Positions 54,390 through 64,000 of a stretch of DNA of 64,000 nucleotides are shown here, piece after piece. Position 1 is the first letter of the stretch; each line of letters begins with the position of its first letter. The notes beneath the pieces were generated by a model. The model ran no database searches. It saw only the letters and a program-made list of their open reading frames with translations, and was not told where the DNA came from. The DNA is from Plasmopara viticola (taxonomy: Eukaryota > Oomycota > Peronosporomycetes > Peronosporales > Peronosporaceae), in assembly GCA_001695595.3 (NCBI GenBank), contig MBPM02000005.1, positions 1,612,001-1,676,000 of the forward strand, given 5' to 3'. A program made the translations under genes and the position numbers.

Positions 54390-56150
54390 ATGGATCGAGA
54401 ATTACCACCACAAGTTAAGATATTAGCGATCGCTGAAGTTGTCGATACACCAACGCCATGGGTGGTCCCAGCCGTCGAAACCTCAAATGTCAAAGAAAAG
54501 GAGATTTGGAGCGGGATAAATCGAGCTTTGAACCGGTGGTTATTAACAGCATGGTAAGAAGGGGGGGCACGATTCAGATACTTGACGATGGTAAATAGTT
54601 TTTGTATGACGAAGTTGAGGTCATGCTGACAATGAACAAGTCACGGTCGCCAAAAGATATTATAGATACTAGTGATCTACCATTGCTCATGCGCTGCCCC
54701 AAGTCTGCTCGCCCGATTGAGGTATCGACAATTGTTTCCACGCAAAATTGCGTGGATGTATAATACTTCAGATGACTTCAATAGTGAAGGCCCAAACAGC
54801 AAATTTTTCTGAGATAGTTCTCATTTACCCTGTACGAGTCCGTTTTGGAAGAAATTGAGCGCGCGAGATAAGCTGCGTAAGATGCTGAAGACGCAATTAC
54901 AGTGATAACGACTAAAGCTTAGTCAATAAAGGAGCTTAAGGCAATGTAAGACGTCGATTTAGAACCAAAGTTGAGACTTGTGAAAATACAATTGAGATCT
55001 TTAGCGAAGATACAGCCAGAAGTTCCTGTTTAAAAAGACTTTCAATGACACAATGCTTCTCGACAAGGATGTAAGTAACAGGGTCGATCTATACGATTTG
55101 TCATCGCTGTGCAACGTGATCATTGAAGTATCAAAATTTGCACTACTAATCCAACAAATGCTTGTGCGGACGGATATATACGGCTTTCAAGGGTGGTATA
55201 GAAAGGACAGCACAATAACACCGCGCTTCAATCCGGAGATGATTAGTAGATACAATTTAGTTTGGATTAGTTGGCAAAGCCTTCCAAGATTACGAAAAGA
55301 CTTCAATTTCAACTACAAATGCAAGAATAAGCCAGTGGCTGCTCGAAGTAAGATGAGTGCCATTCTTGACACTGTCACGCATTAATAATTAACAATGTTC
55401 ATCCTTTTGGACTATTTGCTGCCCACACAATTGACCTTCGTGTATCTAACATAATCAGTGGTCATAATTACAATCCTGAGTATGCAATCAATCAATAAAA
55501 GTTGATCTGTGGCTCAATCATATCACAAATGTGCAATTTGATAGTAATGATGTTGTGTCAGTTCTTTGTAAAGTGCTTTTCTGATCTGATCCAGTAGCCG
55601 TATCCAAATTTAACTCACCAAGGAGCGCAAGGATGTGGCAAGTGTTTCTCGCTCGGTGTCTATACCATTTATCACGGGCCCTAAAATTGATCTTGTATGC
55701 CCGTCAAGGAAGTATATCGCAGCTTTATTCAGCAATACTTGACAAAATAACCTTTTGGTTGTACTGGACGAGATCTTAAACTCAAATAATCGCTTTATAC
55801 CGATTCGAACGCGATGTAGAAACAAATTGTAATTAATGACTGCACGTATTATGTGATCTTGTCAAATAATGTTTTGACTTAATTATGGCAGCCAATGACC
55901 ATCAATACATGTCTCAGTGAAAGCTGTGTTAATGATAAAAGATATTCTGATAGCTTTCAAATTTGGTTGCGGGTCGTAACATCTTCTACTGCCTCGTGTG
56001 TATTGATTTGAACGATACTAAGCCACAAGCAATTCATCTTACAGTTATCCGAAGTGACTCAAGACGACCAAGTTAACGACGTCGTGAAGTGGCTTTGCAA
56101 TATGTATAATTGACTTCGCGATGAAGAAGTTGGAGAATTAAAAAAAAACA
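54390..56150 (+). pseudogene. Viral replicative helicase-like pseudogene, copy H4
   Basis: Best N-terminal half of the family. Pieces: DTPTPWVVPAVETSNVKEKE near 54.45 kb; VEVMLTMNKSRSPKDIIDTS then DLPLLMRCPKSARPIEV near 54.62-54.73 kb; an open 110-codon stretch at 55053-55385 (DVSNRVDLYDLSSLCNVIIE, VSKFALLIQQMLVRTDIYGF, NYKCKNKPVAARSKMSAILD); HPFGLFAAHTIDLRV near 55.4 kb; and QGAQGCGKCF (P-loop) at 55.62-55.65 kb. The C-terminal region near 55.9-56.1 kb is heavily decayed. The copy follows T4 and ends before the nuclease tail on the other strand. Confidence 0.5.
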
Positions 56151-56376
56151 TCATGAAATCTAAGTAAAACAACAAATGCTGCAGATGGGCTGAAACGAGC
56201 GGAGAGACTTCTCAATGTATCAAGCGGAATAAACACCAAAGCAAACTTGTTGTTGACTGTGATTTGTTTTTGGAATTTGATGTTTAACAATTCGCAACAG
56301 ATCTTGGAAGTCCAATTAGCATGCTACATTAGATGGTAGCTTCGTTTTTTATCATATGCAAAAAATAAAATAAGCT

Positions 56377-56571
56377 TTAGTTTGCCTCTTTGTCGGTAAC
56401 GACTATTGCATTCAGATGTAGCTTACTATACCATCCTTTCTTTTGAAGTTTATCATATCGCTCGTTGACTCCATCAACCATCACATTGTTGGCTTTTTGA
56501 TCTTTTTTTTGTGTTCTTTTATTTGCCTGAGCCTCCAAAACAGCGCGAATGAAACAATTTAATTTGTGCAA
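56377..56571 (-). pseudogene. GIY-YIG-like gene tail
   Basis: Minus-strand reading of 64 codons with VLEAQANKRTQKKDQK and LQKKGWYSKLHLNAIVVTDK. It corresponds to the tail at 1.08-1.18 kb (VNKDRLVYKLRVNAVVTTNM). It faces H4, keeping the gene order seen at the other copies. Confidence 0.4.
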
Positions 56572-56599
56572 ATCTGCTCATAATTCTTAGTCCGAAACG

Positions 56600-57655
56600 T
56601 TTTTAAGCAAGCAACTGAGACTTATTGGCAACATCCCACTGCTTAATTAACATTATCATAAGTCCACACGGACCATATATTTGAAAATATGAATAGAATT
56701 TAGCTTTGCTTGATGACTTTTCATCAGCAAGATTAGACCTGTACTGATTTCACTCCACATATGTTCCACTCGCTAGTAACAAGTTTTTGCGGGTACAGCC
56801 ATTTCGCGTATTGATGATCAATTCCTGGTTCTCGCCGATTTGTTAGCTTCGTAACCTTCCAAGGTTTACTGTGAGTGCATCCATCTCAAGCCTATATCAT
56901 ATTTGAAATAAATTAAATAGAGCAAAGTAGTAGCGCAAGTCCTGTATCATCGTTTTGTTTCAAACGCCAATGTTTATCGACCAATGTTGCGATAGATCTA
57001 ATAAGACACAGTAAATTTTAAGGAAATATTATTAGACAGTGGCATCCAGTATATTATTTATCATTTCTTCAGCATCCACAAGAAACATATACCAAACGAC
57101 TATAAGAAAATTTAGTCAATCAATCCATAAGAAACACCAATCAATAGTGACAACCGCGGATGTAACTACGCTAATTTACACCCCAACAGCATTAATAGAC
57201 ATTACGATCGTTAGTTAATATTGATCGGACCTGCTTATACCTGGATGTTGCTGGAACAGGTTTCTCCGTTATACAGGCTGAAGATCATCTCGCAAGTCTT
57301 ATGGTATTTCTATATATTTTGTCCCAATGACCCCACGAAATTCCTATTACAAGGCATCCTTGACTGAGACATTTCCATAGGAATGTTTTCTCTAATAGTG
57401 GAGCTACGACTTCTTATTTTGTTGGAACAAACACTCACTGCACAAAAAGCGGAGGAATCGGCGTTGCGGTTGCTAATCGCGGAGCGAAACACCACTAAAG
57501 GACGATAATCATATCTTCCTGAGAACAAAAATATTATACAATAGTTTAAAGAAATCATATGTTTCCAATTAGATGATAATTACTTCAATCAAAGAAACAC
57601 AATTGGTCACGTCTTAAAAAAATAAGAAACATTTGCTCTGATGTTTAATTACCGT
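56600..57655. other. No recognisable gene
   Basis: AT-rich with short readings only. The 82-codon minus-strand reading at 57310-57558 has no family signature. Confidence 0.35.
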
Positions 57656-57659
57656 AAGT

Positions 57660-58185
57660 CTACGAAATTCTTTTTTTCATGCATTCATTGAAATTTTTTT
57701 GACAAAATGCTAATTTTCAATAATGACGGTGATGACAATCACTCTCACAACGCAATACCTCACAACTTTAACTTTTTGCAGTAAGCTAAACAAATTTGAA
57801 ACCCTTCTAGACACGATGAGTCATTCTCACCTGTATCAAAACAAATCAAATATTTAAAAAAATGGAAGGTCTTTCTCACGGTATCTCTTCACAACTTGAT
57901 GCTCATAGTAAGAAACAACTACGAAATGAGCCCTGTCTAGCGCAACACTCGAGATGCCGAGCTCGCAAAGCAACTTTGTTTTATGCTCGCAATCTTTCTT
58001 TTGACAGTGGAGAACTCAATTTGGTATTCCTTAATGCTTTAAATGTCAAATATTCGAGCTTGCTAGCGACATATGAGCGAAACGATTTTAGCCACTGAGC
58101 CAACTAGCCCCTTTGCTTGAGTAATTTTATCTACAAATCAGTTTACACGAACAAATCGAAATTTGTTTTATTACTAACTCTTGAT
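57660..58185 (-). repeat. Repeat R2 (partial) plus R4, second copy
   Basis: 57.66-57.83 kb matches the proximal part of R2 (AATAATGACGGTGATGACAA, CTCACAACGCAATACCTCAC, TTTTTGCAGTAAGCTAAAC), and 57.83-58.18 kb matches R4 upstream of T4. A 78-codon plus reading over R4 is not conserved between copies. Confidence 0.55.
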
Positions 58186-58189
58186 GTAA

Positions 58190-58400
58190 GGGACACCATA
58201 AGTCACCACATTTTGCAACTTCCTCCCCTCTAATTCATAGCCTCGACTATAGTATGTATGTCCTCTATTATGATATACCTTTATTGTGATTGATAAAATT
58301 GGCGCTTCAGGTAGATAGATATCATTCTACATTGACATACAGAATATATAAATCAAAAGAGAGTCGACATAGTGGTGACTCAGTGGTGAAGTACTCTAAA
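58190..58400 (+). repeat. Viral terminal-repeat-like segment T5
   Basis: Matches T2 and T4: ACCACATTTTGCAACTTCCT, TATGTATGTCCTCTATTATG, TACATTGACATACAGAATAT, then GTGGTGACTCAGTGGTGA. It precedes helicase copy H5. Confidence 0.6.
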
Positions 58401-58639
58401 CTGGCATCTGGAGCAATATTCGATTGACGAATCAATTCTGTGCGGAAGGCGGGGACTTCCTGAGTATGATATCGTGAAAATGATCTTAAGCTAAATATAA
58501 AAGAACATGACCACAGCCATAAACCTCGTGTAACGTTTTAAGAGTAACGGCGAGCAGTGGAAGAGTACTCGCAACAAAGAACGGTGCGGTGAGTATTCAT
58601 TATTATCGATACGGTACTTATTGTTGCCAAGAGCAATAT

Positions 58640-59410
58640 TAATAAAGAAGTACCACCACAAGTTGATATGCAAGTCATATTGTTGATAAATTGGCGCCAT
58701 CGGTGGTCCCAGTTGTCGAGTTTTTGAATGTCGAAGTAAAGGAGATTTGGAGCAGTATAAACCGAACATCGAACCGGTGGTTTGGATAGCGTGGTATAAA
58801 AGGCGGATATAACCAAAATTATTCATGATAGCAAAAAGAAATTGTATGACGAAATTGAGGTCACGCTGACAACGACTGAGTTACGGTCGCTACTAGATAT
58901 CATAAAAACTGATTATCTTTCATTTCTCATGCACTGCCCTAAATATGATCACCCGCTTGAGGTATCGACAGTTGCTTTGCACGCAAAATTGCGTGAATGT
59001 ATGCTAATTTGGATGACTTTAATGCTTAAAAATTACAAAAATCCTCATTTTTCAAACCAATTCCAAGTAAGTAAGATAAGTGTCATATTCGACACTGTCG
59101 TGCATTTATGAATTACAAATCTGTCGATGTTCATCCAGTCGCTGCCAAAACAAAAGACTTTCGTGCATCTAGCGGTATCAGATGGCTTCCTCATCAGTAT
59201 GATCCTGATTATGCAACCAAAGACAAAAAGTTGATGTGTGGCTCATTACATCAAAAATGTGCAATTTGATAGTAACGATGTTGTGTGTCAGTCCATTGTA
59301 AAGCGCTTGCTTATTTGTTTAAGAAGCCGCAAACAAATTCTCGCCATCCAAGGAGCACAAAAATGTGGCAAATTTCTCGCTCGAAGAAGACTCAATCAGC
59401 ATTTCACAGA
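58640..59410 (+). pseudogene. Viral replicative helicase-like pseudogene, copy H5 (truncated)
   Basis: The open stretch 58842-59111 reads EIEVTLTTTELRSLLDIIKT then DYLSFLMHCPKYDHPLEVST. Later frames give HPVAAKTKDFRAS near 59.13 kb, IKNVQFDSNDVVCQSIVKRL near 59.25-59.3 kb and QILAIQGAQKCGKFLARR (P-loop GAQKCGK) near 59.33-59.38 kb. The copy stops at about 59.41 kb, where R2 begins in inverted orientation, so the C-terminal helicase half is lost. Confidence 0.5.
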
Positions 59411-59419
59411 GCAGAGCGG

Positions 59420-59840
59420 TAAGACGAAAGTTATTTACATGCTTTGGCTCCGCGTTGACAGATCGACCGCGATCAATGAGTGCGTTAGATTGGCAAGGAC
59501 AACCAACAAGAAATAGTGCTTAGTTGTGATCGCAAATCATCATTCTGAAAATCTTGAATGCTTAACCCAGTGTTTGTGCGGAAATATTATCAAATGCGTC
59601 CCTCATTCGTTCCTCATCGTGGCATGCGTTCTATCGTCTGTCGCAGCTCCGAAAACACCGTCGTAGTCCAACAAAAAGCTTTGACCATCTCATAAGATAT
59701 CGTGAGCTTGAAATTTGATTGTGAGTAAAGCTTCAGGGCTTTATTACAGTGAAACACTGCCTTAGTCGTGACACCAATCACGTCTCTATTCTAAAATGTC
59801 AGCGCTCCGTAAAAATCACAGATAATTTGTGATGATGCTC
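59420..59840 (+). repeat. Dispersed repeat R2, copy d (inverted)
   Basis: Reverse complement of copies a-c. It reads DRSTAINECVRLARTTNKK on the plus strand near 59.46-59.52 kb and ends AGATAATTTGTGATGATGC. It directly truncates helicase copy H5. Confidence 0.65.
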
Positions 59841-60118
59841 GTTCGTTTGTATTAGAGAATGCCAAACATCAAATTCGGATATTACGATATATAGGTCTCA
59901 TTTTCAGAGCGTTAATTTATACTTTTTTACAATTGTAAATGATAATTCTAAAATCAACGAAAAAGTCTTATAAAGGAAATTCAAGACGTAAAATGGAAAG
60001 CTAAAAAACAAATTAAGCGCAAATGCAAAGCTTTTTTTTTCATCATCAAAGTGAAAATATGTACTCCTTTTTGCTCTTCGAAAAAAGCGATATACTTCTA
60101 TTTCGGCTTCTGACCTTC
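59841..60118 (+). repeat. Dispersed repeat R3, full copy
   Basis: Starts GTTCGTTTGTATTAGAGAAT and ends TATTTCGGCTTCTGACCTTC. Full-length match to the reverse copy at 52.64-52.95 kb. It joins CRN header sequence directly at its right end. Confidence 0.65.
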
Positions 60119-60290
60119 CCTTGGACCTTGTTGCGGAGGTCGCCAATATAATTGACATTAGCACTAATTACTGTACCTGCTGCAGTTCGCGCGAAAGCGC
60201 GGTGACTTTCTTCATCCACCAACTGGAACCAGACTCTCCGCGTCATCGACTTCTTTCTGAATCTTAGCGCTCCCTTTTAATGCTGAAATA
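60119..60290 (-). pseudogene. CRN NTPase-type header fragment (copy D)
   Basis: The minus strand reads TRRVWFQLVDEESHRAFART, then AAGTVISANVNYIGDLRNKV, matching the header of copies B and C. It includes the conserved leader CAGCATTAAAAGGGA upstream. The rest of the gene is replaced by repeat R3. Confidence 0.75.
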
Positions 60291-60351
60291 ACACCAAATG
60301 AGGTATCTGTATGGACACTACAACACTGATTTTCAAATCATTGTCGGGACA

Positions 60352-61690
60352 TCAAATTACTCTATTTCTTAGAAAAAAAGGATTAAAAAACGGTGCGTCA
60401 TTACATTGGTTTTTTGTGTCATCCATCGGCTTATTGCATTTTAAAGATGTACCTTTATCACTAAAACTTTGCGATACCGACCGATGCTTACATAATTTAT
60501 TGTATATCGCCAATTTTGACATTTGAAAACATCTACACGAAGATCGTAATTTGTACTTATTTATTGCGCTATCAGGTTGTGCAGTCTCCCGCAGAGTGTG
60601 ATTATATATGGTAATATCGAATGGTCCTTTTGGACGACTCAGCTTGGTAGAAGAAGCCACAAACTCCGAAGCAGTAGTTCTATTTTGTAGAGACGAGCAC
60701 TTCTTCATACCTTTTGATACCGATCTTGGCAGGTCGTTTCGACGATGAGGCTCAAAAAATAAATTACCGTTAGCAGAAGTTGACCAGGACACACAGCTCT
60801 CACTGTTCCTCAGGCAATTTATCCAATCCAAATTTATCTTGCATCCGAATGAGAAAGTGCTATCTTGATGTTTCTGCCCCTTCTTCGTAGGCTACGTTTC
60901 TTATAGCATAATGGTAGCTGTAGTTAGCAGTCTCGAGCAACTTATTGCTTCTATTAACGAATGGCTGTGGCGCAAATGCCGTCCCCTTCTTGTTTGCGTA
61001 TTTGGCTGTAAACTCGGTGTATTTTGAACGGCATCGATGCAAAAACTTTGGAAACTCTTGATTTTAGATCTCCTACCAAAGTTTCGAATCTACTTCATCA
61101 TCAGGGACTTGTTTGCCACATTCAACAATCAACTGACGACGAAAGATTTCGCCAGCTTCGTCGTTGTAATTCGCAAATAATTCGAGGATATTAGAGTTGT
61201 TATATTCCATTCCCAACTTAACAATTGATCCTTTCCCTTAATAGGGTACGAGATAGATTTGCGAGTCATCTTTGACAGAAAATTTGACCGCAGAAGCGTC
61301 CTAGCGATTTTAAAAGGCATGCCGTCGCAATAACAACTTCCTTCATGACAAACTCACAAAAACCAAGTTTTCCGTGCATCGAGCTTCTAAAAAGTCCAAT
61401 TTGATCTTGAGCAAATGCAAATTTTATTTGACTAGCCAATAGGCTTTTACCTGATGCTCCCTGTCCATTAATCACTAGCATGCAGTCGAACTTGCAATTC
61501 AAAGTGGATAGGCATTTACCAATGAGGAGTAATGAGCTCGCTGTCCTTTTCGTTTATGAACCAAAAAAAGCGCTTCTCGAATAGCGGCGCCTCAGTGATG
61601 TCGAGCTTCTGATTGATGAATTTACGAAAGTGAACTTCCTTTGGGACATCTGTAATATTAATAATTTAGCGTGTGTAAACTCATAAAATC
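60352..61690 (-). pseudogene. Viral SF3 helicase (primase-helicase C-terminal part) pseudogene
   Basis: From high to low coordinate: VPKEVHFRKFINQKLDITEA and PLFEKRFFWFINEKDSELIT (61.55-61.66 kb); CMLVINGQGASGKSLLASQI with Walker A GQGASGKS at 61443-61466; LFRSSMHGKLGFCEFV (61.35-61.4 kb); MPFKIARTLLRSNFLSKMTR then KSISYPIKGKDQLLSWEWN and TLISSN at about 61.18-61.2 kb; NYNDEAGEIFRRQLIVE near 61.12-61.16 kb; and ANYSYHYAIRNVAYEEGAE near 60.9 kb. The ISSN sensor followed by an FRRQL arginine pair is the SF3 (D5-like) helicase pattern. The first half is in another frame from the second, and stops occur. DNA below 60.8 kb continues open for 160 codons without a known domain. Confidence 0.65.
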
Positions 61691-61821
61691 CGTTGCTGAA
61701 CCAATATAGCTATGATCTAATGCCATGAAGAATATATCATAGATTCATGAAATGGAGCAATATATCAGATTTTTCGTCGAAGACAACTGATCATTTGCGA
61801 ATACTTGCTTCAAAATGAGTT

Positions 61822-62145
61822 TGTATTGTATTGTACTACGTTATCGCGTTGCCAAGTTATGCACGTGCTAGGCTCGGTCTGGCTAGTCCACGGCATAGAG
61901 TGGTGTCCGCATACGTCGGGTCTCGTTCGGCGGGCAGTGCAGCCAGCACCGAGGGCGTGAGGGTCTTCCATTATTTTATTTAGCTCTGACTTGGTAAGAG
62001 CCCAGGTGGCGCCCGGTGCTGGAGACTGTCGCATCGAGGGTGAGACTCGTTAGAGACCTGCAGATGCCCGGGAGCACCTGCTCGAAGCGCGCGAGCATTT
62101 AGCCCCACGCTTGGAAGGAGGGTGCCACCCCAACCTTTTCCTTGA
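61822..62145 (-). repeat. Dispersed repeat R5, copy b (inverted relative to 33.3 kb)
   Basis: Reverse complement of 33308-33645 at high similarity (CACGTGCTAGGCTCGGTCTG, CGGCATAGAGTGGTGTCCGC, GACCTGCAGATGCCCGGGAG). It lies between the SF3 helicase and the primase readings and probably inserted into that gene. Confidence 0.75.
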
Positions 62146-62690
62146 TCAAAGTGAGTTTGAGTTTACTATACTTGGTGTAATAATAATTGTTCTGGTGTTC
62201 AAAGATATCCTCTGAGCCATATGATCATTGACAACGATTGTGATCGATCTCAGCTTTAGCCGCTGAGCTTCTTTCAGTTTGCGTTGCAGTCGGGATCTTT
62301 TTTTAGCGATAGCAGCAAAGAATTTAATGTCTTTGGCGTGACAGCATTATGATTAGCTGAGAACTCGGTTTTCCTGCAACAAAGCGAGTTTTTTTCAGGA
62401 GCATGAGTATATTTTTATCAAGCACATTGCTTCTCTTCATTTTAGACTTTGACATCGTATCGCTCCGAATTGTAAGTTTGGTCACAAATACAGCAATGCG
62501 ACGAGGTCATATGTTTAACAGAAATGAAGTTACTTTAGGAGCCCGTGCTAGAACACTTAACTTTTGATGAATCATAATCTGGGATCATGATGATCTCTAA
62601 AATTGCTTTGTCAACGAACTCATTACTCGACTCGGCTAAGATTTCTTTTGAAACGATTAGTCAAATCGTGATCCGTGTATGTCGGATAAG
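62146..62690 (-). pseudogene. Linker region of the viral primase-helicase, heavily decayed
   Basis: Minus-strand readings such as NVLDKNILMLLKKTRFVAGK near 62.36-62.44 kb are protein-like but short. I see no defined domain. It connects the primase and helicase parts on the same strand. Confidence 0.3.
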
Positions 62691-63330
62691 CAGCAGTATC
62701 AAAAAAGGCCTGTTGAAGGTGGAATTGAATGCTTAAAATTACTTGAATTACATTCGACCGTTTCCTTCTGAAAGTGAAAGCGATCTATTGTTGTGATATG
62801 GCCGAAGATATAAAACTCGATGTAAGAGTCCTCGTGCGAGGAAGTTTTTCGATGAAAGACTCCCTCAGCATGTATTTGGCAATAGCCATACACTCTGCAA
62901 CATTATATCCGATGTTGGTAACAATATGCGCGGAGAACTTGACACCATCGTCCAAATATTTGCGATCGATTTGCCATGTGTCTTCTTCGTAATTAGCAAA
63001 TTGCAATTGATATATTCAAGTGCGTGCCCATAAAATCAGTGGCCATTCGAAAAATTTATTCCTCCGTATTCATCTTTTATGCGCTGAATTCCACATTGGT
63101 GAGCGTTTGATCGCAATCGATGAAGAACTTGATTTTGCGATTGCCAATGAAGACTTCATGACCTTCATGCTGCAATACTTATGAGCAAGTTGACAATTGC
63201 AAAATCAACATGGCTATATAGCCAAACGAAGCGATTTTTTTGCCACTCAACGACCTGCAACACGTGCGTATCCTTCACATCATAAAGATGTTATTACCTT
63301 CTCCACATGATGACATGCTCCGTTATCGAC
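62690..63330 (-). pseudogene. Viral primase (AEP-like) pseudogene
   Basis: From high to low coordinate: IRTCCRSLSGKKIASFGYIA near 63.25 kb; LQHEGHEVFIGNRKIKFFID then CDQTLTNVEFSA near 63.1-63.17 kb; YEEDTWQIDRKYLDDGVKFS and AHIVTNIGYNVAECMAIAKY near 62.85-62.99 kb; SYIEFYIFGHITTIDRFHFQ near 62.78 kb. The FIDCD strand resembles the acidic motif of archaeo-eukaryotic primases, and a primase followed by an SF3 helicase on one strand is the D5-type arrangement of large and polinton-like DNA viruses. A decayed copy lies at 17.3-18.4 kb. Frames change at least twice. Confidence 0.5.
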
Positions 63331-63443
63331 GCTACTTGCGCGCTTCGTATGAACCTACCAATAGATTACAATTGGTAGTAAGTATGTTTTGCAAATACAA
63401 GGTTATCGGTTTAAATCCGGTTATCTCCAGACGATACAATATA

Positions 63444-63725
63444 TTAAATATTGTATTTTAAAGACATGTTAACCTGTACTATAACACGATAAATAAGTAC
63501 CAGTGTCCACGATGGACATAGTTGATTCAATTTCAATATTTCGATTAACAGTGGCTTGATAGCCTCTTCAGCCATTAGATACACAACTGTTCTGACGACT
63601 GCTTTAACAACGGTCTCAACAACTGGTTCGCATCGATAACAGACTCCACATTTGGCTCTATAACTAGTTTGGTGGTGGTTTTTACGACTGGTTCGACATT
63701 GGCTGAACATCTTTTCTAGTAACAA
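63444..63725 (-). pseudogene. Val/Glu-rich N-terminal region of the primase gene
   Basis: One frame gives a run of NVEPVVKTTTKLVIEPNVES and VIDANQLLRPLLKQSSEQL. The same kind of text (PIVEPVEAPAISS, HVETDVEANVVLNIISWL) occurs at 17.44-17.6 kb upstream of the other primase copy. The conservation of position suggests it is the N-terminal part of the same gene or a small upstream gene. Confidence 0.35.
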
Positions 63726-64000
63726 ATTCTACAATGGGCTTAAGAAGACAGTGATTTTTTTCACGTCATTTCCAGCAGCAAGGTGTAGCCTTGTATCATG
63801 TGCGGGTACAATTTTTGACAGAGCACATGTCCAAATGTATAATTTTCGATGTGGACCTCTACCGAAAAAATACATAATCTTTGTTGCTTACTTTTCTGGA
63901 CTTTAGAAAATGGAAAGGGAAAAAAGATTACTGCTCGATTGCCTGAATCCGCGGCTTAATTTTTCTTTCATATTCGACATGTAAAAATAGCACATCTGCG
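63726..64000. other. No recognisable gene at window end
   Basis: AT-rich DNA; no open reading of note. Confidence 0.3.

Noticed and set aside
1..64000. tRNA, rRNA or bacterial features
   Set aside because: No cloverleaf, rRNA motif, operon or Shine-Dalgarno organisation was seen; introns and retroelement type point to a eukaryotic nuclear genome.

Overview
This window looks like accessory, repeat-rich nuclear DNA of an oomycete, probably a Phytophthora or downy-mildew relative. The evidence is Crinkler (CRN) effector-type genes with the ubiquitin-like header, short (57-77 bp) GT-AG introns, a Ty1/copia retrotransposon, and remnants of a small double-stranded DNA virus of the polinton-like virus (PLV) or adintovirus type. 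The species cannot be fixed from the sequence alone. Only three genes look clearly intact: a SENP6/7-type Ulp1 SUMO protease (10.2-13.1 kb, minus), a two-exon thioesterase-like gene (30.3-31.1 kb, plus) and an AN1 zinc-finger gene (32.0-32.6 kb, minus). Most of the rest is decayed.

Layout. 0-2.7 kb: viral fragments (capsid-like, GIY-YIG-like, helicase). 2.8-4.2 kb: CRN pseudogene with an HNH-type C-terminus and an intron. 4.9-6.9 kb: viral terminal repeat and a second capsid-like copy. 6.9-9.8 kb: unrecognised coding-like pieces. 10.2-13.1 kb: Ulp1 gene. 14.7-18.4 kb: viral terminal repeat, helicase, GIY-YIG tail and primase fragments. 18.9-20.7 kb: CRN NTPase/nuclease pseudogene with an internal inversion. 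20.8-22.5 kb: rearranged Ulp1/AN1 mosaic. 22.7-23.1 kb: possible recombinase fragment. 23.5-27.9 kb: copia element with 5-bp target duplication. 27.9-30.3 kb: no recognisable gene. 33.3-33.6 kb: dispersed repeat. 33.65-44.8 kb: the best preserved viral block, in the order helicase, GIY-YIG, tyrosine recombinase, penton-like protein, packaging ATPase, S74 fibre, unknown, capsid, terminal repeat. 45.1-46.4 kb: second CRN pseudogene of the same header family. 46.6-47.4 kb: non-autonomous DNA transposon. 47.5-49.3 and 50.7-52.1 kb: two more CRN NTPase genes. 52.6-60.3 kb: dispersed repeats, two more helicase copies and a CRN header scrap. 60.8-63.7 kb: a primase/SF3-helicase pseudogene split by the 33.3 kb repeat in inverted orientation.

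The most interesting content is the endogenous viral DNA. The helicase appears five times, the capsid-like protein three times, and primase/SF3 pieces in three places. Terminal-repeat-like segments rich in GGTGACTC lie beside four of the five helicase copies or the capsid copies. This points to repeated insertion, or amplification after insertion, followed by decay. The same DNA has been a site of CRN gene duplication, inversion, domain deletion and chimera formation. All viral genes carry stops and frameshifts, so they are described as pseudogenes; no restored sequence is given. Family calls come from motif recognition by eye and need profile searches.
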